Origin: Halothermothrix sp.
GTDB taxonomy: Bacteria; Bacillota; Halanaerobiia; DY22613
Length of the DNA stretch: 64,000 nucleotides
Reading direction: 5' to 3'
NCBI GenBank assembly: GCA_016841825.1
Contig: JAENYK010000013.1
Span: 70,739-134,738, forward strand
The first letter of the stretch is position 1; each line of letters starts with the position of its first letter. The translations under genes were made by a program, and so were the position numbers. Shown piece after piece: positions 44,608 through 54,333 of this stretch. Below the pieces are notes generated by a model, which did no database searches, had not been told where the DNA came from, and worked only from the letters and a program-made list of their open reading frames with translations.

Positions 44608-44971
44608 AAGTCTCCTCCTTTTCTCGTTCAACTACTTAAGACCAGAATACCTCCTCGAACTTCTAGAATACTGATTACTAGTACTGTTCTCTGAGTGATA
44701 TAAGTATTACATCACCTCCATTAATCGAATTTAAGTGCAAACTTTCATCTGTAGTATGTACTGTAGTATAAGAAGACTATATAGGCTAGTAGATAAATAT
44801 TTCGGTACATTAAAGCCAAAAACCTCTTTCTGAGTAGCAATTTTATTAAAAATTTTTTAGAAATATTAAATTACCTGTATTTTTAGAGCTGTTGGTATTA
44901 CTTCTAATTTTTTCTATTATTAAAAGAGAGATCAATTTTCGTAATTGACCTCTCTTTGGCAATAATCAATA
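44608..44971. other. Gene-free leader region of the importer operon
   Basis: No coding region. The left part is the 5' region of the binding-protein gene and must hold its promoter, which I cannot place with confidence. The right end holds the terminator of the DUF1015 gene. A GGAGGTG directly followed by ATGTAA at 44711-44723 on the minus strand has no usable spacing. Confidence 0.45.
44919..44957 (-). terminator. Intrinsic terminator of the serine-biosynthesis operon
   Basis: Minus-strand stem AAAGAGAGGTCAATT/AATTGATCTCTCTTT with one G-U pair and a 5-base loop, followed by TTAATAAT. It is 14 bases past the DUF1015 stop. Confidence 0.8.
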
Positions 44972-46213
44972 TTAGCCTAATAGGTGAACAAATATGCCAC
45001 TTCTCAGCTTCGGTTCAAACCAGGTGGACTTAGGTGGCATAACTTCACCATTATCAGCAATATCCATCAGATCTTCAATGGTTGTTGGATGTAAAGAGAA
45101 GGCAACTCTCATTCCTTGATGTACTCTTTTTTCTAACTCCTGTAAGCCGCGAATACCACCAATAAAATCAATACGACTATCTGTTCTTTGATTCTCAATA
45201 GCAAGAATTGGCCTTAGAAGATTATTGGTCAAAATGGAGACAGGTAGCCGATCAACTGGATCATTCACATCAAACAATCCATCCTTAATCGTCAGTTTAT
45301 ACCATTGATTAGCCAGATACATGCCAAAATCAGTCCGCGTTTCTGGACGATATGTGTGATCTATCTCCTCAATGGTAAATCTTTCTCTGATCAAATTCAT
45401 AAACTCCCGATCAGAATAACCATTCAAATCAGATACTACCCGATTATAATCCATAATGTACAATTCTTCATCTGGGAAAAGAACTGATAAGAAAAAGTTA
45501 AATTCCTCATCCCCAGTATAACCTGGATTCTCTTCTCTACGCTTTAAGCCAACCTTAACAGCAGAAGCAGAACGATGATGTCCATCTGCAATATATAAGT
45601 AATCTATCTCACCAAAAAGTTTTTCTATTCGAGCGACCAGGTCAGTACTATCTATCACCCAAACAGTATGTTGAATACCATCCTCAGCAGTAAAATCATA
45701 CACAGGATCATGTGAAATTTTCCAATTATTAATAATCTCACTGATATCAGCTTTAGCTCTATAGGTTAAAAATATTGGCCCAGTGTTTGCGTTAGTATAA
45801 TCAACATGGTTAATTCTATCCTGTTCTTTCTCCGGTCGAGTAAACTCATGTTTTTTGATGATATCATTCAAATAGTCATCAATTGATGTACATCCAACTA
45901 AACCAGTCTGTGCCCGGCCATTCATAATCTGACGATAAATATAAAAATTTGAGCTCTTGTCTTGTATATATATGCCGTCAGTAATCATTTTATACAAGTT
46001 ATCTCTTGCTTTTTCATAAACTTGTGGAGAATATGGATCAACAGATGGTTCTAAATCAATTTCAGCTTTATCTACATGCAGGAAAGAGTAAGGATTCCCT
46101 ACAACCATCTCCCGGGCTTCTTCACTATTCATAACATCATAAGGTAAAGCAGCTACCTTATCTGCCAATTTTGAAGTCGGTCTGACGGCTTTAAAAGGTC
46201 TCACTACAGCCAT
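44972..46213 (-). CDS. DUF1015 family protein
   Basis: 413 aa from MAVVRPFKAVRP (AAGGGGGCATAAACTT upstream), 4 bases after the serA stop. The opening AVVRPFKAVRPTSKLADKVAALPYDVMNSEEAREMVVGNPYSFLHVDKAEID is diagnostic of DUF1015. Other family segments are FIYRQIMNGRAQTGLVGCTSIDDYLNDIIKKHEFTRPEKEQDR and LYIADGHHRSASAV, where DGHHR looks like a catalytic or metal-binding site. These genes are often found next to serA and a serine-type aminotransferase in clostridia-like bacteria. The biochemical role is not established to my knowledge; a role in the serine pathway is inferred from this linkage. Confidence 0.93.
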   Translation of the reverse strand: MAVVRPFKAVRPTSKLADKVAALPYDVMNSEEAREMVVGNPYSFLHVDKAEIDLEPSVDPYSPQVYEKARDNLYKMITDGIYIQDKSSNFYIYRQIMNGRAQTGLVGCTSIDDYLNDIIKKHEFTRPEKEQDRINHVDYTNANTGPIFLTYRAKADISEIINNWKISHDPVYDFTAEDGIQHTVWVIDSTDLVARIEKLFGEIDYLYIADGHHRSASAVKVGLKRREENPGYTGDEEFNFFLSVLFPDEELYIMDYNRVVSDLNGYSDREFMNLIRERFTIEEIDHTYRPETRTDFGMYLANQWYKLTIKDGLFDVNDPVDRLPVSILTNNLLRPILAIENQRTDSRIDFIGGIRGLQELEKRVHQGMRVAFSLHPTTIEDLMDIADNGEVMPPKSTWFEPKLRSGIFVHLLG

Positions 46214-46217
46214 AAGT

Positions 46218-47126
46218 TTATGCCCCCTTATTGAAAAATTCACTAATTACAGATACAGTCTCTGCCCCAACTCGATCTTGAGCTTCCTTTGTTGACGCAC
46301 CAATATGAGGAGTCACAGAAACCTTATTGTGATTTACCAGTTTTTCATTTTTAGTCGGTTCCTCAATAAATACATCAATGCCCGCACCAGCCACTTTACC
46401 GGAATCTAGTGCTTCTAATAAAGCGGTTTCGCATACTACACCACCACGAGCACAATTGATTACAAATACGCCATCTTTCATCTTACTGAACTCTTCTTGT
46501 CCTAAGATTGGTTTCCCAGAAGCCGGAACATGTAATGAGATGAAATCTGACTTAGTTAATAGTTGATCCATACTGACAAACTCACAACCATCACAAGATT
46601 CGGTTAAAGCAATATCTGTAAAGATGACATTCATCCCCAAAGCCTTGGCTCTTTTAGCAGTTTCACGGGCAATTCTACCAAAACCAATCAAACCTAAAGT
46701 CTTATTAGCCAATTCGATACCTTTATAAATCTTTTTATTCCATTGACCCGCTCTCATAGTCAAATTAGAATGATGTAAAAATCTGGCGAGAGTAAACATA
46801 TGTCCAATTGTTAATTCAGCAACAGAAGCACTACTGGAGTTAGGAGTATTTCGAACGGCAATCCCCTTCTCTTCAGCATAGTCTACATCAATATTATCAA
46901 CACCAACACCAGCTCTTACAATGAGCTTTAACCTACCGCCTGCAGCTGCTGCATCAATAATTGGTTGACGAATTTTGGTCGCAGACCGGACAACTATTGC
47001 ATCAAAATTCTTAATCTGTTCTTTTAATTCTTCTGGTTCAAAATACTGCTCAACAACCTCAAAACCTTGAGCTTTTAAAGCTTCAATACCACTTTTAGCC
47101 ATTCCATCAGTAACTAAAATTCTCAT
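46218..47126 (-). CDS. serA: D-3-phosphoglycerate dehydrogenase, short form
   Basis: 302 aa, without the C-terminal ACT domain of long SerA enzymes. It oxidises 3-phosphoglycerate to 3-phosphohydroxypyruvate with NAD, the first step of serine synthesis. Visible motifs are VVRSATKIRQPIIDAA, LIVRAGVGVDNIDVDYAEEKGI, the NAD-binding LGLIGFGRIARETAKRA, INCARGGVVCETALLEAL and VSVTPHIGAST with the catalytic histidine. Lack of the ACT domain suggests no direct serine feedback through that module. GGAGGTTTCCA precedes the ATG, 14 bases after the aminotransferase gene. Confidence 0.94.
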   Translation of the reverse strand: MRILVTDGMAKSGIEALKAQGFEVVEQYFEPEELKEQIKNFDAIVVRSATKIRQPIIDAAAAGGRLKLIVRAGVGVDNIDVDYAEEKGIAVRNTPNSSSASVAELTIGHMFTLARFLHHSNLTMRAGQWNKKIYKGIELANKTLGLIGFGRIARETAKRAKALGMNVIFTDIALTESCDGCEFVSMDQLLTKSDFISLHVPASGKPILGQEEFSKMKDGVFVINCARGGVVCETALLEALDSGKVAGAGIDVFIEEPTKNEKLVNHNKVSVTPHIGASTKEAQDRVGAETVSVISEFFNKGA

Positions 47127-47140
47127 TGGAAACCTCCTTA

Positions 47141-48211
47141 TTATAAGCCCAAAATTTCTTCAATGATTACAAGTAATTCCTTAACCTCATCGAGAGTAGT
47201 CTCTGCCATATGAGCAATTCTAAAGGTCTTCTCTTTAAGTTTACCATAACCATTTGAAATGCTGTAACCCCTCTCTCCTAATTGCTTATTTAAGTCAGAT
47301 ACATTAATCTCTCTAGTATTTTTAATGTTAGTCAGAGTGTTAGAGGCATATTGTTCCACTGGGAATAACTCAAAATGTCTTCTAGCCCATCCCCTGGTAT
47401 AGTCAGCCATCTCTTTATGTCTGGCAAATCTATTTTCTAGACCTTCTTCAAAAATTAAATCTAATTGATAGTCAAGAGCAAACATATGAGCTAAAGAAGG
47501 CGTGGATGGATATTGATAATCTTTCTTCTGAATATAATCATACAAATTTAAAAGATCAAAATAGAATCCTCTGTTCTCAACCTGTTTAGCAGCCTCACGT
47601 GCTTTTGTAGAAAATGTACAGATCGCCATTCCTGGAGGTAGTCCCAGAGCTTTTTGCGTTGAAGTAATACAGATATCAATACCTAGCTTGTCCACTTCAA
47701 TCTTTGCACCTGCTGCAGAGCTTACGGCATCGACGCACCAGATTACTTCTGGATATTTTTTCATCACTTCTGCAATCTCTTCAACAGGATTCATTAGACC
47801 AGTAGAGGTTTCATTATGAGTCACAGTAACCAGATCATATTTCCCTGTTGCTAAAGCCTGATCTACCATCTCGGGTGTTGTTGGATGACCCCACTCAGAT
47901 TCAAATTTGTCAGCAGGAACATTGTTCCCTTTTGCCATATCAAACCATCTGTTACCAAAAGCACCTACTGAGAAAACTGCTGCACGCTTTCTGGTACAGG
48001 AACGGATTGCACCTTCCATTAGACCACTACCTGATGATGTAGATAGCAATATTTCGTTCTCAGTATAAAAAAGTTTTCGCATTTTGTCAGAAATATTTCT
48101 TTGAAGTTTGGAAGCATCCTTGGTTCTATGACCAATCATCGGTGTAGCCATCTTTTGCAGCACATCTTCCCGTACATCAACTGGACCTGGAATAAAAAGT
48201 TTCTTGTGCAT
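47141..48211 (-). CDS. Class V aminotransferase (serine-pyruvate/phosphoserine type)
   Basis: 356 aa. The opening KLFIPGPVDVREDVLQKMATPMIGHRTKDASKLQRNISDKMRKLFYT is typical of the serine-pyruvate/alanine-glyoxylate group of class V aminotransferases. VDAVSSAAGAKIEVDKLGID carries the PLP-binding aspartate, and ITSTQKALGLPPGMA the Schiff-base lysine. In organisms that lack a classical serC, this group is thought to provide the phosphohydroxypyruvate aminotransferase step; the serA neighbour supports that. It is first gene of the operon, behind a visible promoter. GGAGGAATGAGAA precedes the ATG. Confidence 0.9.
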   Translation of the reverse strand: MHKKLFIPGPVDVREDVLQKMATPMIGHRTKDASKLQRNISDKMRKLFYTENEILLSTSSGSGLMEGAIRSCTRKRAAVFSVGAFGNRWFDMAKGNNVPADKFESEWGHPTTPEMVDQALATGKYDLVTVTHNETSTGLMNPVEEIAEVMKKYPEVIWCVDAVSSAAGAKIEVDKLGIDICITSTQKALGLPPGMAICTFSTKAREAAKQVENRGFYFDLLNLYDYIQKKDYQYPSTPSLAHMFALDYQLDLIFEEGLENRFARHKEMADYTRGWARRHFELFPVEQYASNTLTNIKNTREINVSDLNKQLGERGYSISNGYGKLKEKTFRIAHMAETTLDEVKELLVIIEEILGL

Positions 48212-48280
48212 TTCTCATTCCTCCGTTTTAATTTTTTTCATTTCTCGACATGAAATAACTCAAATCGCACACCAGTTATA

Positions 48281-48309
48281 ATTGTAACATCAAACCTTCT
48301 AAATAGCAA
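48281..48309 (-). promoter_or_regulatory. Promoter of the serine-biosynthesis operon
   Basis: TTGCTA (48309-48304) and TACAAT (48286-48281) on the minus strand, separated by exactly 17 bases, about 65 bases ahead of the aminotransferase start codon. Confidence 0.65.
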
Positions 48310-48474
48310 TAATTTTCGCAAAAATCTAAAATAGTAAATTCTCTGATTTTGGTTCCCTATTTAGGTTGTTAAGTTTATCAACTATAAGTCTTCTTTTTTA
48401 ACCATCTATATGATGAAAAAAAGTAGTTAAACGTTAAATTTTACACTCATCAAATGACATAAATCACTGTCTAC

Positions 48475-48504
48475 AAAAAAGAGCCGCCTCAGTACGAGAC
48501 AGCT
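48475..48504 (-). terminator. Intrinsic terminator at the 3' end of the PKS/NRPS operon
   Basis: Minus-strand stem AGCTGTCTC/GAGGCGGCT with two G-U pairs and loop GTACT, followed by TTTTTT. It is 23 bases past the stop of the 147-aa gene and ends the biosynthetic transcript. Confidence 0.85.
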
Positions 48505-48526
48505 TCATAGCATCAATGACAGACAA

Positions 48527-48970
48527 TCATTCCTCCTCTAAGATTAACCCTTCATACATTTCAGGATATTCATCCTTGATAACCTGAATATAACTAGTAT
48601 CTCCATCATCACAGTCATATAGATATTTAATCCAGGCAAAAAATCCGCCTGTAATGTTAGATAAAGCAGTATCCAGCTCAGCTGAACATTCATCCAATTT
48701 GGACATATTCCCTGTAGTTTTAAACATGTCTATCTTTTTCAACACTTCATATGCCTTCCGCAAACTCTGTGCAATCACCTGGTGAATTTCTGGATAGATC
48801 TCAGGTGGGGTTAATTGTAAAAATTTAGTCATATAAAGATAAAAGTTTTGATCTTCTATTTCTAATGCAGCATCAATCGAATTCCGTAAAATCCCTGCTA
48901 TTGTTTTTAGATAAGTGTCTATATTCTCCCGGTTTCGAAGATATTCTGTTCTAGGTCTTAAATTAGACAT
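48527..48970 (-). CDS. Unknown 147-aa helical protein, end of the PKS/NRPS operon
   Basis: 147 aa, almost entirely predicted helical, acidic at the C-terminus (DEYPEMYEGLILEEE), with no signal peptide, membrane segment or cofactor motif; one cysteine lies in a KLDECSAELDTAL helix. I do not recognise it. AAAGAGGTAAAAGA precedes the ATG. It follows the 149-aa gene by 104 bases with no terminator between, and a terminator comes right after it, so it appears to be transcribed with the biosynthetic genes. Roles in release, self-protection or regulation are possible but unsupported. Confidence 0.65.
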   Translation of the reverse strand: MSNLRPRTEYLRNRENIDTYLKTIAGILRNSIDAALEIEDQNFYLYMTKFLQLTPPEIYPEIHQVIAQSLRKAYEVLKKIDMFKTTGNMSKLDECSAELDTALSNITGGFFAWIKYLYDCDDGDTSYIQVIKDEYPEMYEGLILEEE

Positions 48971-49074
48971 TCTTTTACCTCTTTTCTACACCAATTTTTG
49001 TTTAGTAAATTACTACTAACCTTCCCGCGAATAAAGATGGAAATTGACATAACAGACCAATTAGTTGACCTTTC

Positions 49075-49524
49075 CTAACTGGGAAATGAGATATTAGTAA
49101 AATTACCTATTAGAATGCTCTTTGACCTGACAGGCGCTAATATTTTCAACTCCTGGTCAGATGCACTGGAGATAATTATCTCTTCAAAGCTATCCAGAGG
49201 TTGATCTAGCTTACTTCTTCCAATCCAAAAATCATCGTGAGTATTGGTTAATTGAATCGCAAAATACTCTTCTCTATCTTTACATTTAATAAAAGCAAGG
49301 TACTGACTGGATTGAAAGAATTCCAGAGTTGGTAATCCAACAATCGTCACTACTAACTCATCTGTAAGAAAATTTAGATAGACTATACCTTCTGCACCAT
49401 ATTTTTTGATCTCCTCCAACAATAAACTTCCCCTGGCTGGCTTGATTCCTTCTGGGTTATTAGTAGAGGTTATAGTTTGTATAGAATCCGGATAAAAAGG
49501 TCGATATAAGCCTGGATAGTGCAT
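49075..49524 (-). CDS. Unknown 149-aa protein of the PKS/NRPS operon
   Basis: 149 aa, mixed alpha/beta and soluble. Segments include YRPFYPDSIQTITSTNNPEG, EGIVYLNFLTDELVVTIVGLPTLEFF and EEIIISSASDQELKILAPVRS. No catalytic motif or homology is apparent to me. The start has AAAGGAGATAGATT just upstream and lies 33 bases after the PKS stop, so it belongs to the same transcript. The ligand-sized beta-rich fold could suit a binding or accessory role, but this is a guess. Confidence 0.65.
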   Translation of the reverse strand: MHYPGLYRPFYPDSIQTITSTNNPEGIKPARGSLLLEEIKKYGAEGIVYLNFLTDELVVTIVGLPTLEFFQSSQYLAFIKCKDREEYFAIQLTNTHDDFWIGRSKLDQPLDSFEEIIISSASDQELKILAPVRSKSILIGNFTNISFPS

Positions 49525-49557
49525 AATCTATCTCCTTTCGCATAACAAATTTACCGC

Positions 49558-52500
49558 TTATTCTAAATCTTCATCTTTAAATAATAGTTCTACATCGTCG
49601 ACGCTAATCTCACCACTTGCCAATCGATCTAAAAGATCATCCATCTGGTCATCTTCTTCTACAATCTGCAGCTTGGGTTGATCCTGAATTCCACTCTTAC
49701 TATCGATATGAACAGCTAGTTCATGAACTGATGGATAAGTAAAAATATCTGAGATATCAAGGATTCCTGCAAACTCTTGTTCCAACTCTTTTGCCAGATG
49801 AGTTGCCAGAATCGAATCACCACCCAAATCGTAAAAGTTAGTGTAAACATTAATCTCAGCTAAGCCCAAAACAGTCCCCCAAATCCTGGCAACTAACATC
49901 TCTGTCTGTGTGTAATTGCCATCTCCTCCCCCTACTACTACTTCAGAGACTGGTCTTTTTCCTTCTTCTTTTGTAAATTTTTTTGCCTGATTGTTTTTGT
50001 GAATTCTTTTTTTATTTAAAATTATCTTTAAATCCTGAGCTAATTTAATAGGAAAACTCCCCATCAATGTACTCATCTCTTGATAATTCAACTCACCAAT
50101 GGTCACATTACTCAAATTACTATGTGTGTGAGTTGAGAAAATTTTGTCAAAGGCATTTATGGCATCATTAGTGGTTATTGTTTTAAAAATAATCCCGTCT
50201 TGATTAGCTCCATAATCTACAGCCATCCCAACCTCTTTCCAGGCTGGCCAATTAATGGTTAAAGCCTTTTGACCTAATTTACATCGATAACTGGCATAGG
50301 CATCTAAATAAGAATTGGCGGCTGTGTAATCACCCTGACCCGGACTACCCAGGAGTGAAGAGATAGATGAGAACATAATGAAAAAGTCCAGATCATCTTC
50401 CCTGGTTAGTCTATCTAAAACCCAGGTTCCGCTAATCTTTGGCGCCAGGACTTGATCGAAGGTAGTTTTTTCTTTTCTAATAATAAATCCATCTCCAGCG
50501 TTCCCTGCGCTGTGAATAAGACCATTAATTCGACCAAAATTGGATCTAAGTTCACCAACTATCTTAGTCATCTGATCATAATCACTCACATCTCCACTAT
50601 AGAGTACGACCCGAGAACCTAAAGATTCCATCTCTCTAATCATTTGTAGTTTGTGAGCCAGTTTGCCCTGACCACTCTGAATTATCTCATCCCACTGCTC
50701 TTTTTCCGGTAAAATAGAACGATTGAGCAAGGCTAAATTCACTTTGGCCTGTCTTGCTAAATATCTTCCGATCTCCAGTCCGATACCACCTGTTCCACCA
50801 GTAATTAAATATACACCTTCCTGGTGTAACTTCACCTTTTGTAAACTCATCTGAGTATCTTTTATCTGTCTAAATTCCTCTACATATCTTCTGTCTGCTC
50901 GATATGCTACCTGATATGTTTGACTCCTGACTGCCAATTCTTGCACAATACTGTCTATAGGGGTTGAATCATCAATGTCAATACACCTACAGATCAAGTG
51001 TGAGTATTCCCTGACAATAACTTTACCTAATCCAAATAAAGCAGCAGGTCCGGGATTGATACACTTCTCATCACCCATTACTGAATTAACATATTTCGAG
51101 ATCAGGACAATGTCCAGCTCCAAAAGATTGCTCTGCTTTAAAATAGCTTTAGTCAGATTAAACAGACTATCCACGCCTCTTTTCTGATTTTCTGATAATT
51201 GAGCCAGACTATCGGTTTGATATTCTCTGATTACAGTCTGCAGATGAATGATCTGACCTAACCCTTCAACACCAATTTCTGCAAACAGTTGTTCATAATC
51301 TGCCTGTTGATTGCCAACCGTAAACTCCTCAGACGAGATCATAGTACATCCAGTTCCATAATTTACAGTGATAACCTGCTGCCCTTTTTGTCGGAGAAGT
51401 TCAGCAAGTTTTCCACCTATTCCCTGCTCATCTGTAAAGATAAGTACTCTGGCGGCTGGATCTCTCTCAATTCCCGGTAGTTTATCAGTAACCCAACCGA
51501 TTTCAAAGAATGGATTACCTTTCTGAACAGCTTTCAGATCAGCCTGGTGAACTTTTTTGATGGTATAATCAAAAATCTGAGCAAATCCATGACCTTCTTC
51601 GTCCATTAAGGTAATATCAAAAGAGATTGTCTCTAATCTACTATCCGCGTTATCCTTTTTCCTAATATAGCTATAAAATCTCTCTGGCATATTCTTATAC
51701 AATACAAATCTCTTATAGGAGAATGGTAAGTATAAACCATCTCCAATCTGTTGACTCGCCAGATTGACTCCGATATCTAATAAAGCGGGATGGAGGCCAT
51801 ATTCTTTTATATCGGCTGCATATTGTGCTGGCAGTTGAATATCCACTAATAATTCCCCATCACCTAAATATACAGCCTGGACATTTTTCCATCTACCGCC
51901 GGTCTTAATCGCTCCAGTAACCATATTGGCATAATCCAGAATCTGAAGATCTGGGCATTTTTCTTTTAACATGACCAGATCATAATTAATCGACTCGGAT
52001 TCCAAACCAGGTTTGATCTTCCCTTCAGCATGTTTTACCCAATCAGCTGAGCTTTCTGTTCTACTTACAACCACATATTCCAGATATTCCTTGTCCTTTT
52101 TCACTATAGTATGGATTGTTTTGCTTTCCCCCTCATCTGCAATAAGTGGAGCAAAAAAAATTACATCAGAAAATTCAAGAACACTATCTGGATAATATTT
52201 ACTGCCTAAAGTTCTTCCCATCTCCAGATAGGTAGTTCCCGGAATGACATAATATTCGTTTACCAGATGTTCTTTCAGCACCCAATGGGTATCTACACTA
52301 AATTCAGTCAGATAAATGTCTTCATCATAAGATTCAGCTAAGCATAGATCGAACAATGGGTGATCTAATCCCCGGCTATAGTTAGCTAAGTTATTCTGAA
52401 AATCCAGGTTATGATAATCGATCCAACATCTCCTGCTTTCAAAAGGATATGTCGGAAGGCTGAGTTTATTGGGTTTTACCTGAAGATAGAGCTCCTCCCA

Positions 52501-54318
52501 GTTAATATCTGCTCCCCGAATATACATCTGGCATAGTTGTTCCAATTCAGTTAATTGAAGATCAGATTGCAGTCCTTTAATGATAAACTCAACCTGAGTA
52601 CTCAGATTTCTTCTTTCGCTTTCGGTCAATTCTTCTTTATCTTTAACCTCCTTGTTCTCTGCAATTATCCTATGTTCTCCATAAAAAAGACGACTGGTCT
52701 CCTCAGAATCTTTCCAGGATTGGAGTTGTGTAATTAGTTCCTGGCGAGTGTTAAAGATAACAGCCAGGCGATGATTGTAATGTCCCCGTCCTGTACTAAT
52801 TGTATAGCATAGATCGCGGCAGTTTATATCCATCGCTTCAGACAAGTAATCTACATACTGCCTGACCATTCTCTCTAATACCTCTCTGGTTTTAGCAGAA
52901 AGAGTTAGAACGTATGGCCCTGAAGTAATAGTATCCGACTCTCTGGCGGGTGCTTCTTCTAATACTAAATGACAGTTAGTTCCACTCAACCCAAAGGCAC
53001 TAACACCACACCTTCGTGGAGATTCTACCTGCCAACTCTGGTGCTGGTCTATTACATAAACTGGTGACTCAGCAAAATCTATCTTTTGATTGGGACTTTG
53101 ATAGTGAACTGTAGTTGGTAATTCACGATGTTTTAAAGCTAAAATAGCTTTAAGCAGACCGGCAATACCGGCAGCACTATCTAGATGACCGATATTTGTT
53201 TTTACAGAACTTACCCCACAGAACTGTTTTTTGTCTGTATACTTACGAAAAGCTTTGGTCATACCGTTAATCTCAATCGGATCACCCAGAACAGTTCCTG
53301 TCCCATGAGCTTCAATGTATGTGATGGTTTCAGGATCAATATTGGCATCCTTCCAGGCAGATTCGATCACCTGAGCCTGAGCCAATGAATTAGGAGCTGT
53401 TATCCCTACCGATGCTCCATCTTGATTAACAGCACTTCCCCTGATGACTGCATGGATATTGTCTCTATCTGCTATCGCCTTTTTTAAAGGTTTTAATAAT
53501 AATGCAATAACCCCTTCTCCTAAACCTGTACCATCAGAATCATTATCAAAAGTATGAGCCCTTCCGGTTGATGATCTGATACCAATCTCTGCCTGTCCAC
53601 TTCGGGATGGCAGGAGAATAATTTTTATCCCCCCTGCTATTGCCATCTCACATCTTCCTTTTTGTAGATCAGTGCAGGCTAAATGGACTGCTGTCAAAGC
53701 TGAAGAACAGGCAGTATCTACCACCATACTGGGGCCTTTTAAATCTAACAGATAAGAAATTCTACTGGCGATAATAGATTTAATGTTGCCAGACGTAGAT
53801 AGAGCAGCTAACTCAGGTGCTATTGTCTGAACAATGAATTTATAATCTATCTGACCATCATTGCTAAATCCCAGATAGACCCCGGTATCGGTTCCCATAA
53901 TCTTCTTTCCACCATATCCTGCGTCTTCGATAGCCCGCCAGGCAATTTGCAGAAATAGACGTTGGTTTGGATCCATTAAACTGGCTTCTTTAGGAGAAAT
54001 ATTAAAGAAAAGCGGATCAAATTTGTCAATCTCAGCTAAGTATGCCGCTTCACTCTCATCGTTGTTCTGTGCAATACCTAAATACTCCATAAAGGGTTGA
54101 ATATCAGCTTTTCTCTTTTCCGAATAAGGCCCTACACAGTCCAATCCCTGACGTAAAACCTCCCAGAATTCTGTCAAATCAGCACTCTGAGGTAACTGAC
54201 CAGCCATACCAATTATGGCAATATCCTTATTAGATATCTTCTCCAGGTGAATGGGTTGGCTAGAATTTATTAACAGGTCATCTAATTGAAGATTGTTTAG
54301 TTCTAGTGATTTCTTCAT
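49558..54318 (-). CDS. Type I polyketide synthase module KS-DH-KR-ACP without acyltransferase
   Basis: 1,586 aa from an ATG preceded by GGAGGTGGAGAAG; a start 15 bases upstream would include that site. KS (about 30-455) has Cys204 in DTACSSA, His338 in EAHGTGT and His378 in NIGHLDSAAG. Only a linker follows (about 465-640), ending in the post-AT motif LSLPTYPFESRRCW, with no acyltransferase. DH (about 655-930) has His684 in KEHLVNEYYVIPG and Asp848 in GLHPALLDIGVN. KR (about 1165-1375) has TGGTGGIG, FSSISS and Tyr1331 in GQGDYTAAN. ACP Ser1502 lies in DLGGDSIL. It should add and reduce one unit to a 2-enoyl stage. The malonyl unit must come from a trans-acting AT. No thioesterase ends the protein. 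Confidence 0.93.
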   Translation of the reverse strand: MKKSLELNNLQLDDLLINSSQPIHLEKISNKDIAIIGMAGQLPQSADLTEFWEVLRQGLDCVGPYSEKRKADIQPFMEYLGIAQNNDESEAAYLAEIDKFDPLFFNISPKEASLMDPNQRLFLQIAWRAIEDAGYGGKKIMGTDTGVYLGFSNDGQIDYKFIVQTIAPELAALSTSGNIKSIIASRISYLLDLKGPSMVVDTACSSALTAVHLACTDLQKGRCEMAIAGGIKIILLPSRSGQAEIGIRSSTGRAHTFDNDSDGTGLGEGVIALLLKPLKKAIADRDNIHAVIRGSAVNQDGASVGITAPNSLAQAQVIESAWKDANIDPETITYIEAHGTGTVLGDPIEINGMTKAFRKYTDKKQFCGVSSVKTNIGHLDSAAGIAGLLKAILALKHRELPTTVHYQSPNQKIDFAESPVYVIDQHQSWQVESPRRCGVSAFGLSGTNCHLVLEEAPARESDTITSGPYVLTLSAKTREVLERMVRQYVDYLSEAMDINCRDLCYTISTGRGHYNHRLAVIFNTRQELITQLQSWKDSEETSRLFYGEHRIIAENKEVKDKEELTESERRNLSTQVEFIIKGLQSDLQLTELEQLCQMYIRGADINWEELYLQVKPNKLSLPTYPFESRRCWIDYHNLDFQNNLANYSRGLDHPLFDLCLAESYDEDIYLTEFSVDTHWVLKEHLVNEYYVIPGTTYLEMGRTLGSKYYPDSVLEFSDVIFFAPLIADEGESKTIHTIVKKDKEYLEYVVVSRTESSADWVKHAEGKIKPGLESESINYDLVMLKEKCPDLQILDYANMVTGAIKTGGRWKNVQAVYLGDGELLVDIQLPAQYAADIKEYGLHPALLDIGVNLASQQIGDGLYLPFSYKRFVLYKNMPERFYSYIRKKDNADSRLETISFDITLMDEEGHGFAQIFDYTIKKVHQADLKAVQKGNPFFEIGWVTDKLPGIERDPAARVLIFTDEQGIGGKLAELLRQKGQQVITVNYGTGCTMISSEEFTVGNQQADYEQLFAEIGVEGLGQIIHLQTVIREYQTDSLAQLSENQKRGVDSLFNLTKAILKQSNLLELDIVLISKYVNSVMGDEKCINPGPAALFGLGKVIVREYSHLICRCIDIDDSTPIDSIVQELAVRSQTYQVAYRADRRYVEEFRQIKDTQMSLQKVKLHQEGVYLITGGTGGIGLEIGRYLARQAKVNLALLNRSILPEKEQWDEIIQSGQGKLAHKLQMIREMESLGSRVVLYSGDVSDYDQMTKIVGELRSNFGRINGLIHSAGNAGDGFIIRKEKTTFDQVLAPKISGTWVLDRLTREDDLDFFIMFSSISSLLGSPGQGDYTAANSYLDAYASYRCKLGQKALTINWPAWKEVGMAVDYGANQDGIIFKTITTNDAINAFDKIFSTHTHSNLSNVTIGELNYQEMSTLMGSFPIKLAQDLKIILNKKRIHKNNQAKKFTKEEGKRPVSEVVVGGGDGNYTQTEMLVARIWGTVLGLAEINVYTNFYDLGGDSILATHLAKELEQEFAGILDISDIFTYPSVHELAVHIDSKSGIQDQPKLQIVEEDDQMDDLLDRLASGEISVDDVELLFKDEDLE

Positions 54319-54333
54319 CTTCTCCACCTCCAT

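Larger units (their letters stand above)
48212..48526. other. Gene-free spacer upstream of the serine operon
   Basis: No coding region. It holds the minus-strand promoter of the aminotransferase gene (48281-48309) and, at its right end, the terminator of the 147-aa gene. The 5' leader of the serine operon is about 65 bases and I see no T-box or other riboswitch in it. Confidence 0.6.

Noticed and set aside
44700-44735. GGAGGTG-ATG-TAA start-stop leader upstream of the binding protein
   Set aside because: The ribosome binding site directly abuts the ATG, too close for initiation, and nothing else supports a leader peptide.
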